A DNA stretch of 64,000 nucleotides from Micromussa lordhowensis (Eukaryota > Cnidaria > Anthozoa > Scleractinia > Lobophylliidae). The translations under genes were made by a program, and so were the position numbers. Where the stretch lies: assembly GCA_964020085.1 (NCBI GenBank), contig OZ026596.1, positions 43,027,408 to 43,091,407 on the forward strand, written 5' to 3'. Shown piece after piece: positions 55,976 through 64,000 of the stretch (position 1 is the stretch's first letter; every line of letters starts with the position of its first letter). The notes beneath the pieces are model-generated. The model saw only the letters and a program-made list of their open reading frames with translations, had not been told where the DNA came from and did not search any database.

Positions 55976-58900
55976 ATGAAAAGAAAAACAAAAATCATCA
56001 GGGCAAAGAAAAAAAAAAAATTAAAAAAGCAATTAAAAGAGAAAGAAATAGAGCATTCAATAAATCATTAAAAAAGACACTATTAGATAGCCCAGCGCAA
56101 AGTAGCAGCGCTTTACAAGTTCCGTTAGTACCAACAAAATATACACCACCGCCACCACCATTAGAGAAGCCACCTAAAATAGTACCTAGGCTAAAACGGA
56201 TACCAAAAATAATTAGTCAAGCCCCACCTGCCATCCAAGAAAAGGTTAAAAATTTGATTGATGAAATCGCTCCATATTATCAGCCTGAAACTATAAGAGA
56301 ATTCCGAAGAAAGCATGAATATGTCCCTGTGGAATTCTCTATAACAGAGCGATCTAGGGCTCTCCGAGGTAATGTCAAATCTTATGAAGTACCAATTTTT
56401 CATAGTTATGACGCATCATTACAGTTAAATAATACTAAAAAAGCAATATTTAAACTTTTAAAGCGATTATTAAAAGATAAAAGGGGATTTAAATTTAATG
56501 CTACTCTAAATGTACAATTATCAAAACGTACTGAAGATGGCGTCATTTACAGAGAACCCTACTTTAATGCAGGACCATTTACAGTGATAAATAGTGATCA
56601 GATATCAGAAAGTATCGATAATGCTATTGAAATAATTTTAGAGTTAATAGCCCGTTGGTTGTCAGAAGGTTCTGGTTGGGTATTTGAATTAGTACTTTCA
56701 CATAACATTAATATTGTCTCTTACTTTCCATTAAGAGGAACATCATATATTAAACTACCAGAAGAACTATGTCACCCTAAGAAGGGTTTAATCAATCCCA
56801 AGAATGAAGACAATAGATGTTTCCTATGGTGTCATAACAGGTATCTAAATCCACTTGAAAGAAATCCTCAAAGAATAACAAAAGCAGATAGAGAATCGGT
56901 AAAACGGTTAGATTACACTGGTGTCACTTTTCCGGTCACAATCAAAGATATTGATAAGATTGAAAAGCAAAATAAGATTAATATCTGTGTATTTGGTTAT
57001 GATGGGGAAGCTTATCCTATCAGAATATCAGAAGCTAATTTTCCAGACCACATGGAATTGCTATGGATTCAAGAGGAAGGAGCGGGAAAAGAAGGGGAAA
57101 AGAGCCACTATGTGCTCATCAAGGATTTCAATCGATTCATGTATCCATACACTAAACACAAAGAAAAGAAATATTTTTGTTTGCGTTGTCTTCATTGTTG
57201 CTCTTCTGCTAGAGTCCTGGAAGACCACAAGCAGGATTGCCTGCTTATTAATGGAACCCAAGCGATCAAGATGCCTGTGGCAGGATCAAAAATTTATTTT
57301 AAAAATCACAAGAAAATGTTACCTGCACCATTTGCTATTTACGCTGATTTTGAAGCTATCACAGAAAAGATAGACGGTTGTCAGCCTAGTGATGGAAAAT
57401 CTTACACCAGTACTTATCAGAGTCACAAGGCTTGTGGTTATGGATATAAATTAGTCTGTAGATATGATAACAGATATTCAAAACCAGTAGAAATTTACCG
57501 TGGAGAAGATGCTATAGATAAATTTATTGTACAGATGATGAATGAAGTAAAAGATTGTAGAAGAATAGTGCGAGAACAATTTCAGAAACCATTAGTTATG
57601 ACAGATGAAAATGAAAGAGATTTCCAAAATAGTAGAGTATGCCATATTTGTGAGCGTCGTTTTAAACCTGAAGATCTTTTCACTCTTGATGATGGTGTTA
57701 CAAATAATAATAAAGTCAGAGATCATTGCCATATTACAGGTAAATATCGTGGAGCAGCACACATACATTGCAATCTAAAATGGGCTATCAGTGCAGAAAA
57801 GTTAAAAATTCCTGTAATCTTTCACAATCTTAAAGGTTATGACTGCCATTTTATCATGCAAAAATTAGGAAAACTAATAAATGATCGTGTGGTCTATGAT
57901 ATTGTTGAATTTAAAGATCCTTATGGTCAGATTCATGAATCAAAACGTAGTATGAATATTGGTGTTATAGCAAGTAATTTTGAGAAATATATGGGTTTTA
58001 GACTAGGTAATCATTTGACTTTCATTGACAGTTTTTCATTTATGAGTCAGAGTTTAGACAGATTAAGCAGTAATTTAACTGATGATGCATTCTTTTATTC
58101 ACGAGAAGCTTTTCCAAATGATGATCAATTTGCATTAATAAAGCGAAAAGGTGTTTACCCTTATGATTACATGGACTCGTTCCAGCGATTCAGTGAGAAG
58201 TCTTTACCAGCGATAGAAGATTTTTACAGTATTTTAAATGATACAAATATTTCAGAGAGTGATTACTCGCACGCAAAACGAGTTTGGAATGCCTTTCAAA
58301 TCAAAGACTTAGGTGAGTATCATGATTTATATTTGCGTACAGATGTACTACTCTTAGCTGATGTATTTGAAAGTTTCAGAAGTACTTGTTTGTCGCATTA
58401 TAGGTTGGATCCTTGTCATTATTATTCTGCACCTGGGTTATCTTGGGATGCATTACTGAGAATGACTGGGGTAAATCTAGACTTAATTTCAGACCTTAAC
58501 GCACAACTCTTCATTGAAAAGGGAATGCGTGGTGGTATCTCTTACATAGCACATAGGCACGCTGTAGCAAATAATAAATACATGAAAAATTATGATCCTG
58601 AGGTAGAATCTTCTTATATAATGTATTTAGATGCAAATAATCTTTATGGTTGGGCAATGTCACAGTCACTACCAACTAGAGATTTCAAATGGTTTCCTCC
58701 TGAAGATTTTATCTTAGATAATTACACAGATGAGACAAGAAAAGGGGTTATTTTAGAGGTTGATTTAGAATATCCAGAAGAGTTGCATGATTTACACAAT
58801 GATTATCCATTAGCTCCAGAAAAGATTTTAATCACTGATGATATGTTATCTCCATATTGCAAAGGTTTAAAAGATTCAGAAAATATTAGCAGTGGTAGAG

Positions 58901-59898
58901 TACATAAGTTAGTACCTAACCTTATGACTAAAGATAAGTATGTTTTACATTACAGAAATTTACAGCAGTATTTATCTCTTGGTATGAAGTTGAAAAAGGT
59001 TCACAGAGTCTTAGAATTTACACTGAAACCTTGGATGAAAAAATACATTGATTTTAATACAGAAAAGAGAAAAATGGCTAAAAATAGTTTTGAAAAAGAC
59101 TTCTTTAAATTAATGAATAATTCAGTGTTTGGTAAAACCATGGAAAACCTAAGAAAAAGATCCAATATTAAATTAATAACTGATCAGGAACATTTAAATA
59201 AGCTTACAAGGCAACCAACCTACGTTTCTTCTAAAATATTTGATGAAAATTTAGTAGGAGTACAAAAGAAAAAGGTTAGACTAGTCCTAGATAAACCATC
59301 TTATGTTGGTTTTAGTATCTTAGAGTTAAGTAAAACACTAATGTATGATTTCCATTATAACTATATCAGAAAAAAATACCCAGATGCAAAGTTACTTTTT
59401 ACTGATACCGACTCTTTAGTTTACCATATAAAAACAGAAGATGTTTACGAAGATTTATTTGTTGATAGACATCTATTTGACAATAGTGATTATCCTGAAT
59501 CTTCTAAGTTCTATTTTGCCGATAATAAAAAAGTAATTGGTAAATTCAAAGATGAAGCGTCAGGTGACCCAATCACAGAATTTGTTGGTCTAAAAAGTAA
59601 AATGTATTCTTACAAGACAGACTGTAGCAATGGCACAGAAAACAAGGAAAACAAGACTGCTAAGGGTGTTAAAAAGAATGTCATCAAGCGTGAATTATGC
59701 CTCTCTGATTATCGTGATAGGTTATTCAATTGTACTACCATGAGGCATAAGATGAGAACTATAAGGTCAGAGTATCATCAAATATCTAGTTACCAAATTA
59801 ATAAAGTATCATTATCACCTTTTGATGATAAAAGATATATTTTAGATGATGGTATCACTAGTTATGCGTATGGGGATCATAAAATAAAAAAATATTAG
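55976..59898 (+). CDS. Protein-primed DNA polymerase B (pPolB)
   Basis: The main frame is 56254-59898 (1,214 residues) and is open further up to the A-run at 56009-56020, where an ATG at 55976 (after TATATATAG) starts in another frame; a one-base length change in that 12-A run separates them. A Pro-rich linker (about 56140-56180) follows. Domains: C2H2 finger FCLRCLHCC (about residue 306), 3'-5' exonuclease motifs YADFEAI (~361), NLKGYDCHF (~526) and YLRTDVLLLAD (~690), an HNH/zinc insertion CHICERRF...DHCHITGKYRG (~463-500), then motif A DANNLYGWAM (~793), B LMNNSVFGK (~951) and C FTDTDSLVY (~1049). All catalytic residues are present. Replicates linear DNA from the terminal repeats using a protein primer. 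Confidence 0.92.
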
Positions 59899-59907
59899 AT
59901 TATATAT

Positions 59908-60081
59908 ATGACAATTCCAAATTATTATTTTGCGGTGCCAAATTATAAAAAATTCTTGTCGGAGGACCCTCTTACTGATACTGGTAGTAGCGATAGTGAT
60001 TATGACCCTAATTCGGATGAGGAATCGACGAGCAGCGAGGAAGACCTAACTAGCAGTGAGGAAGAAATAAAGAAAAAATAA
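59908..60081 (+). CDS. Short acidic protein
   Basis: 57 residues starting MTIPNYYFAVPNYKKF and then strongly acidic (TGSSDSDYDPNSDEEST), ending EEEIKKK. The ATG sits in TATATATATG, ten bases after the PolB stop. No family recognised; an acidic tail could contact basic partners or act as a transcription activation segment. Confidence 0.5.
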   Translation: MTIPNYYFAVPNYKKFLSEDPLTDTGSSDSDYDPNSDEESTSSEEDLTSSEEEIKKK

Positions 60082-60117
60082 TTTAAAAGAAAAAAATGAA
60101 GAAGATTAAAAGATTAG

Positions 60118-60384
60118 ATGTCATTAAAAATAATAGAACAAAGCCAAAAGGCCTGTATTGCCAAGAAAATAGATAATAAAAAAATGAGAAGAGCATTACA
60201 ACGAGGTAATATATCATTGATCAATCAAATAGAAAATGATTATAATTCAAAAAATATTCCTAAAGATAGAAGAAATGAAAGGTTTAAGATTCGAGATAGG
60301 TTAATTAAAAAGCTTTTTGAAAGGAAAACAAATCAAAAAATAATATCTGAATTAGATCTCTCTCCACTGTACTTTAAAGAATAA
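60118..60384 (+). CDS. Small basic helical protein of unknown function
   Basis: 88 residues, basic (KIDNKKMRRALQRGN, DRRNERFKIRDRLIKKL). It lacks the TATATG start signature; another ATG at 60096 opens a short different frame. Repeats of TTATTAATATATAG (60393-60435) follow it. Confidence 0.35.
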   Translation: MSLKIIEQSQKACIAKKIDNKKMRRALQRGNISLINQIENDYNSKNIPKDRRNERFKIRDRLIKKLFERKTNQKIISELDLSPLYFKE

Positions 60385-60446
60385 GCTAACTATATATTAT
60401 TATTAATATATAGTTAATTATTATTAATATATAGTTAATTATAATT

Positions 60447-61421
60447 ATGAATAAAGAAACTATTGGCAATCTACATCGTAAAAAATTTCAGAAATTGTTC
60501 TGAAAGAAAAAAAAAATACCAGATATAAAAAATAAAATTGTAAATTTATCCAACAAAAAAGATTATTCTAGAATTGATCAAATTGAACAAATAAGGTTAG
60601 AAAATGAAATAAATGATATTATAAATCTTCGTACTAGTTATTTATTAAAGAATGCTAATTTACTTTTTTTACATACAGAAAATCAAACAAAGAAGAAGAA
60701 TTCTTCTTATTATAAAAAGTATAAATATAATATCTTTCCTGAAGAACTTTGTTACAGTGAAAATAATATAAATGAAGAGAACTACTGTTATACATGTAAA
60801 AAATTTAAAGTATTTAACATTGATGAAGCAATAAGTACTTGTCTAAGTTGCGGAATCAGTGTCTCAATAAATACAGAAGATCCATCTATTAAACCTGCAG
60901 AATATGATTACAAAAGATATACTCATTTTTGTGACTGGTTGGCCAATATCCAAGGCAAAGAAAGTGTTAAAGTGTCAGAAGAGGTTATTAATACTATTAT
61001 CAGAGAAATCGTTCATGAAAAAATGGAAAATTCTTTGGAAAAGTTAACAGAAGCAGATATTAAAAGATATCTTAAAAAACATCGTAAATTACGTTATTAT
61101 GATCATGCCACACAAATTTTGTACCGAATAACAAATATACCTCCATTACAAATGACTCCTAAAATGGAAGAAAAACTAAAAATAATGTTTTTACAAATTC
61201 AAGAGCCATTTGAAATTTTTAAAGGTAAAAATAGAAGCAATTTTTTTTCGTATTCATATATCATCTATAAATTTTGTCAACTACTTGAATATAATGGATT
61301 TTTACCAAAGTTAAAATTGTATAAAGATCGTTTAAAACTCTATGAAAATGATAAAATTTGGGAAAAAATCTGTGCACATCTAGGTGGCGAGAGCGCTGGT
61401 TGGAAATTTATAAAGTCTTAA
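60447..61421 (+). CDS. VLTF3-like late transcription factor, with an in-frame TGA
   Basis: ATG 60447 runs 18 codons to a TGA at 60501-60503; the same frame then stays open for 305 residues to 61421, ending 21 bases before the terminal repeat. Features: a zinc ribbon CYTC (about 60787) ... CLSCG (about 60840); then EYDYKRYTHFCDWLANIQGKE, IKRYLKKHRKLRYYDHA, PPLQMTPKMEEKLKIMF, IQEPFEIFKGKNRSNFFSY and IWEKICAHL. In order and spacing these match the poxvirus late transcription factor 3 family (A2-like, also in other large DNA viruses). No ATG follows the TGA in frame before the zinc ribbon, so this copy may be damaged, or read through. Confidence 0.8.
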
Positions 61422-61442
61422 AAATTTATATTAAAAAAGATG

Positions 61443-61682
61443 CGCTACCAACAGATGAATTCAACAGTTGGGTGCCAGCTGGAGATTTAAAAAATTTATA
61501 ATTAAAAAAATTATATTAAAGAAAAAATTATATTAAAGAAAAAATAATATTAAAGAAAAAATTATATTAAAGAAAAAATTATATTAAAGAAAAAATTATA
61601 TTAAAGAAAAAATTATATTAAAGAAAAACTGATTTTACGCAAAATGTGCAAATGTGTCGATGACACCAATTACTACACTACT
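61443..61682. repeat. Right terminal inverted repeat of the Polinton
   Basis: Inner edge CGCTACCAACAGATGAATTC, then an AT-rich array of TTATATTAAAGAAAAAA units, then AAAATGTGCAAATGTGTCGA to CTACACTACT. The inner block (61455-61548) repeats the integrase gene end at 55580-55673. Confidence 0.93.
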
Positions 61683-61765
61683 GATATAGGTGGTGGAAAA
61701 GACACATCGGATCCATAGGAAGATATACACCAACTCAGAAACATATCTAAGGCAGGAGCACAACG
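61683..61765 (-). pseudogene. KDZ-like transposase gene, piece right of the Polinton
   Basis: In the frame of 41068-41595 this flank encodes APALDMFLSWCISSYG and on, up to a possible acceptor (TTGAACTTCAG at about 61766-61776). It shows the exon was open across the target site before insertion. Confidence 0.5.
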
Positions 61766-61794
61766 CTGAAGTTCAATGTGCAAATGATGTCAGT

Positions 61795-61860
61795 GGGCAT
61801 GATGTCAGTGGAGTCTCAGAGACTCATTGTGGTCTCTGAGACTCCACTGACATCATGCCC
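61795..61860. repeat. Perfect 29-bp inverted repeat with 8-base loop
   Basis: Arms 61795-61823 and 61832-61860 (GGGCATGATGTCAGTGGAGT... and its exact complement) around TCATTGTG. A preceding GATGTCAGTGG copy lies at 61785. Confidence 0.95.
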
Positions 61861-62316
61861 CACTTGATCCACCATCTCTCGAATACATTTTTCGGAAAGG
61901 TAAATCCGATCACGGCGTCTAGTATATAGTCAAAAAAAGATTATAGATAAGATCACAAAGCAAATCCACACCATCCTATAAACCTGTGAGAAATTCAAAT
62001 TACCGGTAATTTGAGACATTCTTCTGGAAATTTAGAATGAGTTCAAGTATGGTACATGACATTTGTGCCTGCTGGTATCTTAAGGTTGGATAAAACTAGC
62101 ATGTTAATAAAAATTCAGTCATGTCACCTTATTACTTATAATCATTGTGAACTGATCTAATTTCCTTTAGTTATCAAAAGGCCTTTCCATTACCTGCTTT
62201 CACTGCTACATGTATATACTTGCACTCTAAAATACTTCTCCTTGTACCATCATAGAAACCAAAATAGGATTTAATTAAAAAGTATTCTAGAGGAAAACAT
62301 AAGAACTAAAAGCAAC

Positions 62317-62628
62317 TTATCTTCCTGCTCCTCGTGGTTGAGTGGATATGATCGATCGACTAATAATCGATGAGTCATTCATGCTAGGCTTCAGAGATGT
62401 ACACAGCTCCTGCCTGAATGAGAGTGCAGTTGCATCGCAAATGACAATGTCCAGACCATTATCTTTGCCACAGATGGGACAACAAAAACCTTGTTCATAG
62501 TCAATGTCAAGAAGGTCCAGGAAACTATACCAGGCAAATCTCCAGTGGTGGCACGACAACGACCTCTTGAAATTCAAGATATTAGCATCAGCCATGATCT
62601 CTTGCCAGACGCTATAGTATGTAAACAA
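62317..62628 (-). pseudogene. KDZ-like transposase gene, N-terminal part
   Basis: 103-residue frame with FCCPICGKDNGLDIVICDATALSFRQEL, a CxxC zinc knuckle and the 'CD.T.L.FR' segment that I associate with the region before the LPGIF block in KDZ-like proteins. The last ~20 residues before the stop look like read-through into an intron. Exon limits are uncertain. Confidence 0.5.
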
Positions 62629-64000
62629 TGTGCACCTACAAACAATTTATGTCAAGTGAGCATTTAAAAGATGCCTGAAAGATATATACATATACATGTA
62701 CCAATTTTGTATCATTGATACGGATACTGCTGAGGTTAAAGTGTACAACCCAATCACCATGTTTCTAGCTCAAATTGGAAGATGGCACAACACCTTACAA
62801 CCTTCAGTTTATCATTTGCCTGATTATTTGGCTCATTAAATTTCAAAATTTCTTTCATTTGTGAACATTGCAGTGTAATAAAATGAGTCTTGGATGGTTA
62901 GCATACTTGTCTAAACTTAATAATATCTGCATGGGTACTGTACATCGTTACTCAGTTTAACTGTAATTGGGTGTGTTCAGTTAATATGTCCCCATTATTT
63001 ACACTTTTCCATTAACCAAATCTACTTTATGACTCAAGAATCACATCTCAGTCTCAGCTCTAATATTATTGTGTACCCACTTTAGGTGGTTGTCATTACT
63101 GAAAGTACATGTAAAGTTAACATAATGTCATCTTAAGCATGACATGAAAGAAATTTGCAATTATACACTTGAAGCTGCAATTAATCTGCATTGGAAATTG
63201 TGATACAGACTAAAATTATAACTAGGTATACCTATCGATAGAGTGCCAACGAGCGAATAATTTTTGCTATAATAAGGGGTTTATTAATACAGCATAACGG
63301 ATTTTTGGTTCTGTTCTGTTGCAAACATTACCGAGAGAAAATTATAACGCGTTTACCGGCAGGTAACGTTCGTCACGCAATCCCTGAATATCAAGAGTAT
63401 TGGAATGTATCGCTGCTCGGTCGAACTTTCAGTTCAGATATCAGTGACGTCACGAGCACTGTAACGCAATATTCGTGGTTGGCAAAAAGCGACAAAAACA
63501 AAAGAAATGACTGAGTTTAAGCGTATTTCAAATGACTGTCGCTTCACTTATATGCTAGATTTCATTCTGAAACCAAGATGAAAGTTAGAATATTATGAAA
63601 ATGCTTCACTGTCAAAGGCTGAATGAAATTCGAGTATCGACACCTGCCGAAAATCGTGTTGGAAATTCGTCTGTGCGCAAAGGATTTGACCGGCTCGAAA
63701 GCTCTTTTGCCAACCACACGCACGAGTGTTTTGATCCACGTGATCGAAAATGACGTCAATGTTTGTAAACAGATATCTTCGCTATGATGGGCAAAGTCAA
63801 ACTGAAAGTGAACACGCTAGTTTGATTGATGAACACGACTCGTTTAATTCTGTCGCAAAACAGATCCGATTTGTGTTTTGAACACTGGATTCGACTGTAT
63901 GTATTCGACTGTACTGTATAAACACGCTCGTTCAGTTCTCAGTTCGGAAACACTGCCGACTCAACCTTCAGTTCGATATGCTAGATTTCAACACTGGATT
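62629..64000. other. No gene recognised
   Basis: ORFs at 63305-63514 and 63562-63759 have no recognisable content. Short direct repeats (GATATGCTAGATTTC, ACACTGGATT, ATTCGACTGTA) occur in the last 500 bases. This may be the 5' flank of the KDZ-like gene. Confidence 0.35.

Larger units (their letters stand above)
41596..61682. mobile_element. Complete Maverick/Polinton (adintovirus-like) element
   Basis: 20,087 bp from AGTAGTGTAG to CTACACTACT, bounded by a perfect 6-bp duplication GATATA (41590-41595 and 61683-61688). Terminal inverted repeats are about 230-240 bp. Contents, left to right: membrane protein, two fibre-like proteins, coiled-coil protein and ATPase on the minus strand; then on the plus strand PPxY protein, penton, basic protein, major capsid, SSB-like, basic protein, protease, zinc proteins, PLA2, integrase, PolB and VLTF3-like. 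The set is that of a virus-like Polinton able to form capsids and integrate. It is strongly AT-rich relative to its flanks. Confidence 0.96.

Overview
The window is animal nuclear DNA. Spliced genes with GT..AG introns, Pol III-type tRNA genes, TTAA- and TA-flanked MITEs, an L2/CR1-type LINE, a BEL/Pao retrotransposon, KDZ-like transposase pieces and Maverick/Polinton elements together point to a marine invertebrate. A cnidarian, probably a coral or sea anemone, is my inference from the mix of families; no single marker proves it.

Layout. (1) 1-2,580: the last five coding exons of a RAD54B-like DNA repair helicase. (2) 4,071-13,853: an 11-exon gene for a secreted protein with a His-rich linker, two tandem copies of an unrecognised ~90-residue domain, a C-type lectin domain and a charged tail. 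All splice phases agree and its introns carry MITEs and a (CAGT)n repeat. (3) 14,718-24,235: four tandem units of ~2.19 kb carrying tRNA-Asp(GTC), tRNA-Pro(AGG, opposite strand) and tRNA-Asn(GTT), 11 tRNA genes in all. The first unit is split by a 1.66-kb insertion with Polinton-like ends. (4) 24,236-31,000: a decayed Polinton (integrase, penton-like, small basic protein and pPolB remnants) interrupted by an LINE whose 1,073-residue ORF is intact and carries a 2A-like motif. (5) 31,001-34,411 and 61,683-62,628: pieces of a minus-strand KDZ-like transposase gene, a minisatellite and a LINE tail. (6) 34,412-41,067: a BEL/Pao element with near-identical 360-bp LTRs but a broken pol. (7) 41,596-61,682: a 20,087-bp Polinton with inverted repeats and a perfect 6-bp target duplication (GATATA), inserted in the same KDZ-like gene.

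The 20-kb Polinton is the most interesting system. It is AT-rich and carries a virus-like gene set: double-jelly-roll-type major capsid protein, penton-like protein, adenain-like protease, packaging ATPase, PLA2-like domain, retroviral-type integrase with chromodomain, protein-primed PolB, and two phage-tail-fibre-like proteins. It also has a gene that looks like the late transcription factor VLTF3 of large DNA viruses. Many of its start codons sit inside or directly after a TATA(T/G)-ATG motif on both strands. A dedicated factor plus a shared start-site motif suggests a self-contained late transcription programme. Several of its genes are broken by single frame changes (two in A-runs), by an in-frame TGA and by a MITE, so this copy is either slightly decayed, affected by homopolymer errors, or uses slippage.

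All calls come from reading the sequence; no database search was possible.
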